Assembly (NCBI RefSeq): GCF_000004195.4
Contig: NC_030677.2
Location: 58,472,222-58,536,221 of the forward strand
Origin: Xenopus tropicalis
Taxonomy: Eukaryota; Chordata; Amphibia; Anura; Pipidae
Direction of reading: 5' to 3'
DNA length: 64,000 bases
Part shown: positions 24,274 through 37,317 of the stretch, piece after piece
How positions within the stretch are numbered: the stretch's first letter is position 1
How the letters are laid out: each line of letters starts with the position of its first letter
Made by a program: the position numbers and the translations under genes
Notes under the pieces: generated by a model
The model's database searches: none
What the model saw: only the letters and a program-made list of their open reading frames with translations
What the model was told of the DNA's origin: nothing

Positions 24274-25265
24274 GTAATGTACTGATTTGTACAGTGCCAC
24301 TTTGTATGTCAGTCCCCAGAGCTATCAGTAGAAAAACCCAGTGACATTATTAAATCAGTGTAGATAATCTTCAGTGCTAAAGGGGTAACCCAAAATATTT
24401 TGCATTGCTTGATTTTCTCAACATGGGGGATTTACGTTATGTTCAAACATGATGTAGAGCTTTAGGTTTACAATATATAAAGGTGAAATTTGGTAAACAT
24501 GGAAGGAAAAATACTATATTATACATTAGCCAAGCAGGCCTTTAGATTATCAAAGCTGTAACTATGAGTAACTATGTCTACAATACAGTAGACATGTTTT
24601 TTTGGCTGGTACTTCATCCAAATCTTGCTGGAAATAGTTTATTTTCATCAGAATCCAAATCCCTCAGTATGTTATTGATGAAGTTACAATCTGGAAAAGG
24701 ATCTAGATAAAACCTTTCATGTCCAGTTCATAAAAACCATATCATGTTCTTATTGCATGGCTTTACTCATGTACAAACCATGCACCATTTCTTGTAAGTT
24801 GCACCCCTTTTTGGTTTGTGAATCAAGAGAAGAAGTTGGACAGGTTAGAAGGTATATCAGTCCTACTGGGCAAAACCAAATTGTTTGGAGTCTACTTTCT
24901 TCTATATTTTCAGACGATAAGATGTGTTTTTACCTACAAATCTTCCCTTGAGAGAGCAGCTAGTTTCCAGTTCTCATTTTATAATACTTTAGGTCTGGAA
25001 CAAGGTATGTATAAGGCCTTTGCCAGCACTGTGACCGCAGCACCAGGAGGGAGCTCTTAGTGCAGGCGGCCATATTTGCCCACATGTATTCACCTAATAA
25101 GCGTGTGCCCAAGCTTGCTCATTACACACGTGTGTGACATAGGGTTGATCAACAAATCCCCTTATTAGCTCCCACCTCCTGTTGGAGAATTTATTTTGAT
25201 GTGAAAGGTATTGAGTATAGGTAAGTAGTCCAGATAATATAATTACTTTTTTCTCATACTACTTA

Positions 25266-25310
25266 TCTTTAATGAAGAATTTGGCCAGTTACCAAATTCT
25301 TCATTAAAGA
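25266..25310. repeat. Perfect 19-bp hairpin with 7-nt loop
   Basis: tctttaatgaagaatttgg (25266-25284), then ccagtta, then the exact inverse (25292-25310). It lies in the intron 268 bp before the 52-nt exon. It is too short to call a known RNA. Confidence 0.9.
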
Positions 25311-25578
25311 AATTACTGAATTTGAAGTCTAACATTTTTTTCAAAATCTCCTGAGACAAAAAAAATGATACATTCCGCTTTTTTAAAATAAATATGACTT
25401 TAAGGATTTGGATTAAGGCTTCCATATTCCTAATCACTGTGAGACCTGTCATAGATCGTTCCAGGATTTCATTCTTAACTAACAAAACATATGTTTTGGT
25501 GTTTATTTAAACCTCATATTATTCTGCTCTCCAGCAACTGAAATTGTCCTTGACAAGACTTATTTTTTTATGTTACAG

Positions 25579-25630
25579 AAAAAGTTAGCAAAGAGCATAA
25601 TCACAAGTCAAATGTTATCCGAACAACCAG
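25579..25630 (+). CDS. znf827: znf827 52-nt small exon (EKVSKEHNH...)
   Basis: This small exon is defined by acceptor tttttatgttacag ending at 25578 and donor gtactt at 25631. Entered in phase 1 from exon 24040-24273, it reads E-K-V-S-K-E-H-N-H-K-S-N-V-I-R-T-T and leaves in phase 2, which fits the next exon (S-P-F-F-S-E). The residues match what I recall of vertebrate ZNF827 at this point. The exon is not a multiple of three. Skipping it alone would join phase 1 to phase 2 and break the frame. Its donor lies only 60 bp from the start of an hAT insertion, and a perfect 19-bp hairpin lies about 270 bp before its acceptor. Confidence 0.88.
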
Positions 25631-25690
25631 GTACTTTGTTACTTTTTGTTCCTTTGCTTTTTACACAATTGCTTGTGTCTTGCTTGTGTC

Positions 25691-26199
25691 TAGAGCTGGG
25701 CGGTATGACCAAAAATTTATATCACGGTATTTTTAAAAATTATATGGGTGTCACGGTATTTGACGGTATTTTTTTTTCCATGCATGATTAGGTGTTAACC
25801 CCATTTCCTAATAAATTAGAGAATAATTACTGCAGTATTGAAAATCAGAGTCAGGCAAGCGAAGGATCGGCAACAGAAAGTCGTAAGGTAAATCAGGCAG
25901 GCTTAGTTTCCCAGGCAAGGCCGCAGACAACATAGCACAGGAGGAGGCGTTTGATAGCTTTAAATACCCCCCACACATGTGCAGAACTGGCGCCATCAGC
26001 GCGTCGCGGACGTGCACGCTTAGACATGTACATGCGCTTTGATGCACGCGCACCTGGACAACTGGATGCGCGCGCACGCAAGGAGGCCTGCGAGACCGGG
26101 CCGCACGGGTGAGTGCCCTGACACCCCGGTATTGCGGTATCTGAAAATTTTAAAAAAATCACCGGTATTCGGTATTAAACTGTATATCGCCCAGCCCTA
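25691..26199. mobile_element. 509-bp hAT-like element with perfect 8-bp target duplication
   Basis: The ends TAGAGCTGGGCGGTAT and the inverse ATATCGCCCAGCCCTA are flanked by identical cttgtgtc at 25683-25690 and 26200-26207. The interior has repeated ACGGTATTT words near both ends and a CpG-rich middle (25990-26110). It is noncoding. It starts only 60 bp after the donor of znf827 exon 25579-25630. Confidence 0.93.
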
Positions 26200-26543
26200 C
26201 TTGTGTCTTTACTGTTTTGTTCAGATTTTCTAACTCAGTATGCCAAAATAGGAACACTAAAGGCATATTTATCAAAGGATGAGCCTAGAGCACACAACAG
26301 TTCACCAAAGTGAAATTCTGATGCTCTCTTTTCCACTTCTGTGAAATTACTAAGGTTTTATCACTGGATGAAAGTGAGAGTTTGCCCTAACAAAACTTTA
26401 ACAAAATATATTAAAGTGTTTGTGAAATGATAATGTTTATTCTAACTAACCATATATATAGATTTGCTGGATTTAGAAATGAATAACAAATTTAATATGG
26501 ATTCTGCCACAGTTCCTTTCAACTATATGGATTTACATATTTT

Positions 26544-26760
26544 CAGGGTCAGACTGGGGGGTGCAGGGCTCACTGGGACTCCCTCCCTAGGGGCCCTGTA
26601 GGTGTCCCTGCTGACCACGTCCCCCACAGGGGCCCCCTTTACCCCCCGTAGGGTCCTTCACCCCACGTCCTCCCCTGAGCACGAGTAAGTTTAACGCATC
26701 AGGGACCGCCAGGGCCCACCGGGATTTTTCCGGCTGTCCCAGCGGGCCAGTCTGACCCTA
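26544..26760. mobile_element. 217-bp hAT-like MITE
   Basis: The ends are CAGGGTCAGACTGG and the inverse CCAGTCTGACCCT. The flanks catatttt (26536-26543) and catacttt (26761-26768) match at 7 of 8 bases. The interior is GC-rich and noncoding. Confidence 0.88.
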
Positions 26761-27439
26761 CATACTTTTCAGGTCATGTTAAATACTTATTGAAACCATA
26801 CTATTTACTTGGGGGCTACATTATCATAAATTGTTTTGTATGGATCAGTTCTTAATGATACATAATGATTTGGAGACTTATTAGATTACTATTGATTGCT
26901 AAGATTTTTTTTTTTTGTTTGTTCACACATTATCATAGGAGCATTGTACTTTTTAATACTCCATACACATAAATTGACTCTTGAGCACTAGCATATTTAA
27001 GAAATAACTTAGAAGTGAGAAGAGTGCCTAGATAATTTGGGTTGGGAGTTTAACTTGGCAAAAGCTGCAGGTTAGCTATACCTTCTAAAAATAGTATTTA
27101 GAGTTTATAGAAATTGTTGTGATTTATGAAGTGTGATTCAATCCTGTGAATTTCCTTGCAACAATTTGCATTCATTTGCATATTGATTGTCAGTGAATCT
27201 ACCTCAAGCTCTGCCTTCCAACTGATTCTGGCTTTAAGAAACTGCTGATTCATTTATATTTAGAAATAAGTGATATTAACTATGATACATCCAGTTTTAG
27301 TTTATCATCTTACAATTAGTAGGAAATTATAGAATCAAAGCCATATACATTAAAATATAACAATGACTTCTGCCTCTTATATCAATGGGGTATTTTTTTA
27401 ATGATTTAGAATAAACATATTGCTGTTTTTTAGAGCAAA

Positions 27440-27620
27440 AGATTCCGAGAGGCTACTACCTGGCAATGGCTATACTGGAGTAGGGGAAATTGCAATAAAA
27501 GGCACCTATAACAACCAATTGGCAGATATTCTGAATAGATCAGAATATACTGGTCACCTGTTTAAAAGCAAATATTTTATTGGCTGCTATGAGTAAAATG
27601 AGTGTCTTTATTACATATGG
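27440..27620. repeat. Diverged copy of the 'ACTGGTCACCTGTTTA' repeat
   Basis: It contains ctacctggcaatggctat, then actggtcacctgtttaaaa, then attggctgctatgagt, matching the order of segments in the copies at 6815 and 46780. Confidence 0.6.
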
Positions 27621-28199
27621 AGGATAGTGCTTATTTCCTTAATCGGTACAGAGAGCAGCTGCAACATTTTTGCTTGTTTGTCTTTAACATATTTTGTGTC
27701 ACTTATAAAGGAAAAGTGTGATTCCTCTTTGGATTCCATGCCATTTTAAATTCGAACACAAAAAAAAAAACAGTATAGGGCAGTGGGTACATAAACATGA
27801 GACTAACCAGGGGTGGATGGGGCAGTATCACAGCCCAGCCTAAAGATCGGTTAGGCTGAGATTTCAAAAATTTGTCAGACACTTGATTCTTCTAGAAACC
27901 CAGCTGAAAGATCTTGTCCTTTGAGAAATCTTCCCTTTATTTGTTGTCCTAGATACGTATACAATAATATTTCTACATCTGCAACCATGTTATGAGCTGG
28001 GGAGACTCACCGTGCATTGAATGTCATGGGATGGGAATTCTGAAGTCAGAAAAACATTGTGTGGGGTGATTACAGCTGCTGAGAGGACACAATATGGCAG
28101 AGATTCCAGCAGATCTGCATTAGATTTTTTTTTTCTTTCATGTAACATAAAAAGCATATTATCCCCAGATTTAATACTTTCTCTTCTTTTTCCCTGTAG

Positions 28200-28294
28200 C
28201 CCCTTTTTTTCAGAAGAAAAATGCAGACAATCACCATTCACCTCCAACTCAAAAGACATTGTAAAAAATGAAGCTTTTCCACAAGGAAGACCAG
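28200..28294 (+). CDS. znf827: znf827 exon: linker (SPFFSEE...SPFTSNSKD)
   Basis: Acceptor ttccctgtag ends at 28199, preceded by a strong pyrimidine tract, and donor gtatgg starts at 28295. The 95-nt exon enters in phase 2, leaves in phase 1, and encodes SPFFSEEKCRQSPFTSNSKD and a further 12 or so residues. It is polar, with two S-P-F repeats and no finger, and is probably a disordered linker just before the first finger exon of this window. The frame is open upstream to about 28021, but that stretch is intronic and includes the polypyrimidine tract. The downstream intron (28295-41623) is 13.3 kb and carries the Tc1 element. Confidence 0.9.
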
Positions 28295-28445
28295 GTATGG
28301 GTTGTGATTCTCAAATTTTCTCCGTATGTTGTTTGGAAGTTCACTATAAATATATGAATGAAATGATAATACTAGAAAAGTTAAAATATAGCTGTATACA
28401 CTGGCCTAACCTCTTTTAGAATCAAATTTACTTTGTTTACACAAA

Positions 28446-29200
28446 GGGGCATATTTACTAAGCAATTTTGAGATAAAGTCAGATTTTGTCTTACTTCTAG
28501 ATAATTTGAGATTTACGAATGGGGTTTCACCAGAACTAGATTTTTCTGTTATTGTTCCCAGAAAGATTCAAATTTTTCTAAAACAACTCCTATAATTCCT
28601 GATTTATTAATGTTTTTATGTTCCAAAAATAATTTGGCAGGTTCATCTGTCGAGTACCATTGAGTCCTATGGAGGCTTAGAATAGTAGAGGAATAGAAAA
28701 GTCAGTGACAGCCTGTTCTTGCCATATTTTCGAGGAGAAGTTAATCCCCTCCTTGTTTTCTGTTTCCCCCAGCTTTAAGGAGAAATGAATCCCCTCGTTG
28801 TTTTATTTTTTCTATTTCACACATTTTCAAGGGGAAATTCATCTCCTCATTGTTTTCTATTTCACCCAGTTTCAAGTGAAACTTAAACACATTATTGTTT
28901 TCCAAGACTGAGTGCCAATGCTCTTAAAATGGCTGCTGGAGCAATTCCTGTTTGGGAAATATAAAGAGGATTCATGGAAACCTCCGCTTAAACTCAAATT
29001 TTTCGAGTTTTAAGAATACTTTCAACTCAAAAAACTTGAGATATTCAAATGTAAGCTTGAAATTTTCATACGAACAATTTAAGCTTTATCGTGATATTTT
29101 ATAAATAGAGCAATGATTGAGTTTAATTCGAATTTATACCATGTTGAGTTTATACAACTTTCAAGACCAGAAAAAAAGAGTTTTAGTAAATAGTGCCCCC
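28446..29200. mobile_element. Probable PIF/Harbinger-type nonautonomous element
   Basis: The ends GGGGCATATTTACTAAG and the inverse TTTAGTAAATAGTGCCCC are of the same type as the cleaner element at 50271-50649. The interior is A/T-rich with repeats of a ttcaaggggaaattcatctcc-like module (28725-28880). The 3-bp target duplication is not clear here. Confidence 0.6.
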
Positions 29201-29216
29201 TATTGAAAAGGAAAAT

Positions 29217-29420
29217 TTTAAAGGAAAACTGTTCCCCCAGAATACATACCTATATATATAGTTACCTATGATATATATTTCAGTTTGGCAAGATTCTTTA
29301 TCAGTAAATATTGCCCTTTTATATCCTACCTCTTGATCCACCATTTAGTAATGGTCTGCGTGTACCCTCAGAGATCACATGACCAGAAATTATGCAGCTC
29401 CCACAATGTATGTATGTTTA
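29217..29420. repeat. Truncated T2-like repeat (AAAGGAAAACTGTTCCCCC end)
   Basis: It has the left end plus the tttcagtttggcaagattct, cagtaaatattgccctttt and ccaccatttagtaatgg segments, in the same order as the fuller copy at 47499-47990. The right end is missing. Confidence 0.7.
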
Positions 29421-32400
29421 TGTGTGTATGTATTAGTATAATGCTCCTGTCTTGCACCCAGGCTTTAGTTTAAATAAGTGTGTGCCTAAGCCTTACAGTA
29501 TATACACACATTGTGTCCCTTGAATTTGAACACACATGTAATGAAATCTCATTTTTTCATTCCCCAATGTTTGATTTTCCTTCATTTTATACAGTTTTTT
29601 GTGGTCCCACCAATATATAATTCTAATTCATTATCCTGATTTTTTTTTTTTCCCTAAATTTTATATCATTTTTTTCTGGTCCCCAAAAAAACATAATTAA
29701 AGTACTGTGCTTTAATTAAAATCAATTTCTTGAGCCAAAAAGATAGTGTCTATTTTTTATAAAAGAAAATGTAATTCTAAGTTACCTTTCAATAAAATAT
29801 ATATTCCAATCTAAAGTTATTTGCTATTAAAGTATTTGCAGTTGAAAGCAGTATCTGTCTATTTCTGTTTTCTGCTGTGCAAGTGCTGACTCTTGAAACA
29901 ATGTAGCAGAAGCCAGCTGATTAACAGATCTGAAAGGAGAACTGACATTGTTTCAAGAGTTTGAAACAGAACAGAAAGGGATAAAGAAATAGTACTTTTA
30001 ATTGTAACTACATTTGCAAAGAACTTCATACAATTTAAAAATGTAGTTTATATATATTATCTTATTACATTAAATTACATGTTCCGAATAGCAGGACAGT
30101 TATTCATCTTTCAGTTGTGACTACACCCCCCCCCCCCCAGTTAGTTTTCTTTTATAGTTCTTTGGTTTAACTATGTAATATTACAAACTCTTTTCTAGAA
30201 CCAACAGAGGTTTTTTTATTTATATTACCATCATTTTAACACCGAGTACTTGCTAACTATAGTCCGTGGCGTTACGTATCAACAAATGTAACAACCTTGA
30301 TGCACAAAAAAAGCAAATGGTATATTTTTTAAAGTCAAACATTGGATTTCTCTTACTTTTACTAGGACTATATCAGCAGTTTTTATTGTAATTTTAAGTA
30401 CAATGTGCAAATCTGCTAGAAACCCCTGCAAACTGTAAATGAAAAATAAATAAATAAATAAATAATGAAAATAAATTAAAAAATAGAAATAAGTGGTCCC
30501 TAAAGGTGGCCATACACAGTAAGATCCACTCGTTTGGCAAGGTCACCAAGCAAGCGGTATCGGGCTAATTCAATCTGACTGAAAAATAAAACCTGTCCAT
30601 ACGAGATCTGGCCTGAAGGACTGATATTGGCAGCCCATTTATGGCCACCTTAAATGTCAGAATAACACACTGTGCATGCAGGGCAGCAAAGGAACACACA
30701 GTGGTCTCTAAATGCCAGAATAACATTTAGAAAAAGAGTTCTGGTCGTTGCCCACTCTCATCTAGTATGCACCGTGCATAGTAATATTATAAAGAGTACA
30801 GATGCTGTTAAGGTTGTATAGAAGAACATACAAAAGCATATATAAGGATGCAGTATTTCCATATTTAATGTACTAGTGTGCAGCATAAAGCCCTTTGAAT
30901 ATATATGAATTCATTTTGCAGCAACAGCAGCAGATTGTAGTGATTTGCTATGTTCACATGTAGCAACGTAATTACAAGTGACCGGGTATTGAAGCATGAC
31001 TATGTAATCCCTCACGCCTTTCTGTGTTCCACTGAATATTAATGCAAGTGGCACCTGCTGGTTTAATGGTCGTGTCACAAGGGCACACAGTGGAGATTGC
31101 CTGTTTGTTTGAAAAGGAAAACACAACACATGCTTTTAGTTATAATATTTCCATTTTAAACCTCAGCTTTAATATATGTGAGATTTGATTATTTCTCAAG
31201 TGGCTGAAAATCACAGTTTCTAAGTAGCCTTCATCTGCATGTGTTGTTTCTGTCTCAGCTAGATAATCCATACATTAAATTGGTCCCATCTACATGTTTC
31301 TGTTTTTGTTAATAAGCTTTGCTGAGTATTGTTGGATGGTTCTGACAAGCTTGACAACACTACATTGGTGCGAGATGGCTTCCAGGAGACAGAATGAAGA
31401 AGCAATAATGGAGGAATAAATGAGTTGTGGGGGAACTTAAAAGAGAATGAAAACTATCATTGCCAGGTCAAGTTCTAGGTGTGCCCAAGGCAAGCTGTCC
31501 TCAGTTGCCACCACCCCTTATCCAACTGTGAGGGGACTATGGTGGGGTAGGGGTGGCTGGCAAGATGATCCCTTCTTTGTCATTGAGTGCAAACTAGGGG
31601 TAAGCAGAGATAAGTGATATGAACATAACTCTCCAACCCCCCCCCCCCCCCAACCTGTTGTGTTTCCTAGTCCTCCTCTGCCTACCCCTAGTTCTGGCCC
31701 TGAACATTACTCCTAAAACTGAGTAAATACTGGTGAGAGTGGGGAAGAATACTTTATAATAATAGAGTGGTGTACAGTGTTAGCCATAGATCAAAATAGT
31801 AAAATATAGACTAATACCTTTTATTGAGACAGAAAATAACTACAAAAAACAGAGAAACAACTGATAACTAACTAATGTATTTTTTAATATAATTTTATAA
31901 GTAGCACTTTACCTACTTTTGTGTATGCAAAATGGATAATTGTCTTGATGGGGACCCTAAACAGGCTTTAATGTGAGGCTGAAAAACTTGTGATGGTGTG
32001 GCTTGTTTTGTCAAGTGGAATGCCTTATATTTTGGGCTTTCTAAATTTGATCTGGGTATTTCAGATTTGCTCACCTGAGGTTACCCACTTTGTTCTCTTT
32101 ATAAGAAGCTTATTTCATGATCTGTTTGTTAAATGCAACTTTTTAACATCAGATCCTGTCAGGCTCTCATTGAAAATGGCAGTTCTTTAATGGAAAAAGT
32201 ACAATAATATACAGGGCCAGTTCACACTGAAAGAATCACACAGATATCCAGGGGCTGCCAAGGCAACCTTTAATATGTCCTAATATTTGCACAGCAAACT
32301 TGCCTTTCAACTGCTACTGAAAAGCCCTGGTAGGCAAGTTTTACAGGAGTTAACTAAAGAGATTAAATCCTGTAAATTGAAATACAATTCATGCAGCTCT

Positions 32401-35400
32401 GCAACTGACCTTCAGTTTTTATTTTGTATTGTTTTAAATGTATTTCACTTTTTTATACAGAAAAGCATAAATATATCAGCAATTGAGCTATGGAATATTA
32501 AGGACAAATATTAATTCTTCACTCCTATCTTATTTGTAATTTACTAGTTCTGCCTTCTGGTAGTATCCAAGCCCAGAATGCACCATAACTCCCCTTTATT
32601 CCCTTATCGGGGGGGGGGGGGACCTTTAATGATTTGCATTGGTCAGTGTATCATCACTACAATATGTAAACAAAATTCAAAAATGTAAATTTTTCATATT
32701 TTTAGGAGTAAACAATGATATGCGAATTCCCTTTTCTCAGGCAGTTTTAGCATGCCAAAAATGATGCGCTCAAAATAGTGTATAAATAGAATGAACCTAT
32801 TTAAAATAATTTGGATGCCTGCATCAGATTTCTAGTTTTTAGAAGTGGAGAATGCCAAGTTACTTTTAATTGAATTCAAAGCCTTCTCCTATTTATTATA
32901 TTACTGAACCGAAAGAACTTCATAGGTAAATGCTTGGAATAACCAATTAAGTAATCATGATCCATAACCAAGGTGATATGCAGGCTCCAGATGTCCAAAT
33001 AAAATCAAATTGCCCTACACGGCTCATGCAGTAGCAAGGTCAAGAAGAAGTAGTGCCTGTAATGAGCTTAGTTACTGTCATTATCAACTCTCTTAAGTAT
33101 TGATATGTCATCTGGAATTGAAAAGCAAAATTTTAAGCAGAGCTGATCATTTCAGAAAAATTGCTAATGGAGAAACACATTATAGCCTGTGATTAAAATT
33201 AAGCTCTCCACTTAATTGAAATACCAAGATTTGGTGTAACTGTGTTTTTATGTTGTTATGTTCAACAAATTGAAATAAAGTGGAAACAAACTGGGAGATT
33301 ACCTAATGAATGGATCTGTGACTGCCTTGGCTACACATACAGTAGGCCAAAATAGACATGGGCAAAACCAGAGTCCGGCATCTTCAGCCATCCCCCTCCT
33401 ACAGGACCGCATGCATGTTCCTACATCCGGAGCACAGGGGACAGGGAGCATGGAGATCTCCCCTACACAAAGTCTCCAGTGCCCCACATGTAAGTAAACT
33501 TCAGGTGCAGCTGGGTGGCATGCCGTCCCTGAATGTGTACCGCCCTAGGCTTTGAGCAATCAAACACATTCATTTTCAGTAAATGTGTCCCCACTGCTCA
33601 GCAATTTACATACATTTTGTATGTTATTTATGTAGCGCAGGCACAGTTAAACTTTATCAGGAGTCAGTTAACCTGCCTGTATGGTATTGGGGGTGTGGGA
33701 GGGAACCAACACACACTGGGCAGAGTGCCCAGGCCACACATCTGAATCCTTAATCCCAATGCAAACAGTACAAGGGAGAAAGAAAGAGGCACAAGGCAGA
33801 GGTTACTCTGCTTCAGATGATAGAATGCAGACTGTACAACTGAATTACACTTATAACTTCAGAGGTAATTCATTTAAGATAACTTGAGAGGGCACATATA
33901 TCTTGCTCATTTATTATTAAACATTTAAAGGACTAATATACCTTTTTTTATTTTGAAATAAGTGCTGAATTAATTTTCATTTTTCCCATGTTACTCCGCT
34001 TATAGTTTATAGTTATTGTTAGTGTTGCCTAAGCTGCCACTGTCTCTCAGGCTGGCTTGTCAATGCTATTCTATTGTTAAATGTGATGTTCACCATTATA
34101 TTAATTATTGTTCATTATTTTATATTTTTTCTCAGTTATTAGCTATCATCTTTTGCCTGTATTCAGCCTGAAATTGAAAATGTTATCTGGTTGTCAGGTT
34201 CTCCAGCCCTAGCAACCAACAGCAAATCATCTGTGAGGATTCGGTATTAATTTTTATTACTAATCTTTGTTTTCAAGCCCTCCATATTTACTTCTGAACT
34301 GCTGTCTGTTTACAATGGTAATTGAGCCGCAGCAAACAGAATAGCAGTTGAAATTCTAAGCCTAAGAGTTGCAGAACAAGAAAACTGTTTCAAAAACTTA
34401 AAAATTGTCCTGGTATCTATATCATAAAAAAAGATAGTATTAAGGTAAAAAGCCTTTTAACTATCCCCTAGCACAAAGCTGAAAAGGTCTTTATTGTATG
34501 ATTTGCTAAATGGGACTATAAATGGCATACTGGTTAGCAGGGACAACAGTTAAGGTTTTCTTGTGGCCACTAAACAGTGTACAAAAAATACTATACTTTT
34601 AATGGTAGACAGGGCATTTAATAACATGCTTTCAGATGATCAGAAACACCGCAATGTGCAGTATAGGCTCCCTAACCACTTTGGCTTCTATGGTTATGGC
34701 AGTGGACAGGAATAGAGAGTATGCTTGCCACATAGAAATATCACAGATATTCTATTAAGTGTTCATAAGATAATTATAAGCTATTTTTAATTTAGGCTTT
34801 AAAACTTCCTTAAGCAAGTAAAAGTTAATAGTATAGTCTTTGCATGGAAAATATTAACTTTCAGGGGGGAAAGAGAGGCAGTTTTTTTAATACAGTGTGC
34901 TACACAAGAACATAAGAACAGTGTGCTACAAAAGATGAATGGACCCATTAAGAATAGAGGGATCACCCTGTAGCCCTAACGGTTGGCTTTTAAGATGTTC
35001 CCATCATTAACCAATAATTTTCACTGAGTGTTTATTTCTTGAGTGAGTGCTGTGCAGACCTTATCATCGCATGAACTCTGGTAAGATGTTATTCCCTCAT
35101 TATTCCTGACATTGGACTGTCCCTTAGAACCTGGTTTTAATCCCTAGATATGGATATAACTTAAAGGGACAGGGAGAATGAAACTACTCAATGTTTTCTA
35201 CTTGCAAGGTAGATAATTAGATGTTTAGCACAACCCCTATTTATTGAACTCATTTTGAACAAGTAGGTATACTGCCCCTTTTTAGGTTAAAGGATTAGAT
35301 ACACTTTCATGTTTGGTGTTACTGTTCCTTTAAATGTAATATGCCTCATAATAGCCAATGGAAAAAAATGCGCCAACTTTATTCAAATGTTTAATTCTGT

Positions 35401-35913
35401 GAGGTGCTGCATATGAATCATGTAACAAAAATATGTCTTGCCATACTATAATGTAACTGATTTTTCAGAATACCACAAGATGGCATTAGTGAGAACCCTA
35501 CAGTGGCATGTGTTGGCTGATTTATACACCTAGCACATAACAACAGCAATGGCTGACAATAATTTAGAGATTTCACCCTTGCAGCCCCCATCGCTTACTG
35601 TATAAAGGTGACCTTCAGGAGGTGGAATCTGTGCATAACAGGGAAGCACTGCACACTGATTAGCATATGAAGTGGGTCTCATTTATATTGTGCTTGGGAA
35701 GCAAAATCACAGCAGTTTCTTAACTGTATTTTATTTTAAGATTGGAATGGGATTTTCTATATAAACAAATAACAGCAGTATTTACAATTGTAATTAGCAT
35801 TTCTAAGATAAGGCAAGTAATTTAGCTGAAAAATTATGTTTAGCTGTGTGCCCTTTCAATACAGACACAGAAGGTTTAAAGTAGGCATTACACTTTATTT
35901 TACTATGTATATA
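29421..35913 (+). other. Intron sequence with scattered repeats
   Basis: No coding exon was found. It contains homopolymer C and G tracts (30125, 31637, 32609), a palindromic 'AAGGTGGCCATACAC' repeat (30502-30653), a frog repeat piece at 31770-31850 (gtgttagccatagatc), a T2-like fragment from about 33928, and unique A/T-rich DNA. The stretch 33090-33260 looks unique and rich in TTAAT/ATTAA cores. Confidence 0.6.
30502..30653. repeat. Palindromic 'AAGGTGGCCATACAC' MITE-like repeat
   Basis: It starts aaggtggccatacac and ends with the near-inverse atggccacctt. Related copies are at 42583-42938 and 49785-49973. Confidence 0.75.
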
Positions 35914-36123
35914 AAGTGGAGGAAATAATTATTTGTCCCCTCACTGATTTTGTAAGTTTGTCCAATGACAAAGAAATGAAAAGTCTCAGAACAGTATCAT
36001 TTCAATGGTAGGTTTATTTTAACAGTGGCAGATAGCACATCAAAAGGAAAATCGAAAAAATAACTTTAAATAAAAGATAGCAACTGATTTGCATTTCATT
36101 GAGTGAAATAAGTTTTTGAACCC
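35914..36123 (+). repeat. Left terminal inverted repeat of the Tc1 element
   Basis: About 210 bp, matching 37318-37527 inverted. It contains an outer motif (GAAATAATTATTTGTCCCCT, 35922 on) and a related inner motif (GAAATAAGTTTTTGAACCCC, about 36105 on) in direct order, the IR/DR layout of Sleeping Beauty-type elements. The extreme base reads A where the right end has C, so the left tip may be slightly mutated. Confidence 0.93.
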
Positions 36124-36278
36124 CTACCAACCATTAAGAGTTCTGGCTCCCACAGAGTGGTTAGACACTTCTACTCAATTAGTCAACCTCATTAAGGACA
36201 CCTGTCTTAATGAGTCACCTGTATAAAAGACACCTGTCCACAGAATCAATCAATCAAGCAGACTCCAAACTCTCCAAC

Positions 36279-37301
36279 ATGGGAAAGACCAAAGAGCTGT
36301 CCAAGGATGTCAGAGACAAAATTGTAGACCTGCACAAGGCTGGAATGGGCTACAAAACCATTAGCAAGAAGCTGGGAGAGAAGGTGACAACTGTTGGTGC
36401 GATTGTTCGAAAATGGAAGGAGCACAAAATGACCATCAATCGACCTCGCTCTGGGGCTCCACGCAAGATCTCACCTCGTGGGGTATCAATGATTCTGAGA
36501 AAGGTGAAAAAGCATCCTAGAACTACACGGGAGGAGTTAGTTAATGACCTCAAATTAGCAGGGACCACAGTCACCAAGAAAACCATTGGAAACACATTAC
36601 ACCGCAATGGATTAAAATCCTGCAGGGCTCGCAAGGTCCCCCTGCTCAAGAAGGCACATGTGCAGGCCCGTCTGAAGTTTGCCAAAGAACACCTGAATGA
36701 TTCTGTGAGTGACTGGGAGAAGGTGCTGTGGTCTGATGAGACCAAAATAGAGCTCTTTGGCATTAACTCAACTCGCTGTGTTTGGAGGAAGAAAAATGCT
36801 GCCTATGACCCCCAAAACACCGTCCCCACCGTCAAGTATGGGGGTGGAAACATTTTGCTTTGGGGGTGTTTTTCTGCTAAGGGCACAGGACAACTTATTC
36901 GCATTAACGGGAAAATGGACGGAGCCATGTATCGTGAAATCCTGAACGACAACCTCCTTCCCTCTGCCAGGAAACTGAAAATGGGTCGTGGATGGGTGTT
37001 CCAGCACGACAATGACCCAAAACATACAGCAAAGGCAACAAAGGAGTGGCTCAAGAAGAAGCACATTAAGGTCATGGAGTGGCCTAGTCAGTCTCCGGAC
37101 CTTAATCCAATAGAAAACCTATGGAGGGAGCTCAAGCTCAGAGTTGCACAGAGACAGCCTCGAAACCTTAGGGATTTAGAGATGATCTGCAAAGAGGAGT
37201 GGACCAACATTCCTCCTAAAATGTGCGCAAACTTGGTCATCAATTACAAGAAACGTTTGACCTCTGTGCTTGCAAACAAGGGTTTTTCCACTAAGTATTA
37301 A
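36279..37301 (+). CDS. Tc1/mariner transposase, 340 aa, intact
   Basis: A DDE transposase that cuts and pastes its element into TA sites by binding the terminal repeats. The ATG at 36279 gives M-G-K-T-K-E-L-S and a 340-residue product, the usual Tc1-family length. An in-frame ATG at 36210 would add 23 residues that do not look like the family start. Order: a paired-like helix-turn-helix region (residues 1 to about 110) with an N-R-P-R-S-G element near 54-59, close to the family's GRPR motif, then the catalytic core. The catalytic residues sit at D153 (W-S-D-E-T-K), D244 (Q-H-D-N-D-P-K-H) and E279 (L-N-P-I-E-N-L-W), giving DD34E spacing and the same numbering as in Sleeping Beauty. There are no stops or frameshifts. 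Whether it is active cannot be told from sequence alone. Confidence 0.97.
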   Translation: MGKTKELSKDVRDKIVDLHKAGMGYKTISKKLGEKVTTVGAIVRKWKEHKMTINRPRSGAPRKISPRGVSMILRKVKKHPRTTREELVNDLKLAGTTVTKKTIGNTLHRNGLKSCRARKVPLLKKAHVQARLKFAKEHLNDSVSDWEKVLWSDETKIELFGINSTRCVWRKKNAAYDPQNTVPTVKYGGGNILLWGCFSAKGTGQLIRINGKMDGAMYREILNDNLLPSARKLKMGRGWVFQHDNDPKHTAKATKEWLKKKHIKVMEWPSQSPDLNPIENLWRELKLRVAQRQPRNLRDLEMICKEEWTNIPPKMCANLVINYKKRLTSVLANKGFSTKY

Positions 37302-37317
37302 GTCTTTTTTTGTTAGA

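Noticed and set aside
28021..28419. 132-codon frame around the exon at 28200
   Set aside because: Only 28200-28294 is exonic. The upstream part contains the polypyrimidine tract and the downstream part is past the donor.
36350..37075. Minus-strand open frames under the transposase gene
   Set aside because: They are antisense shadows of the Tc1 transposase, with no independent support.
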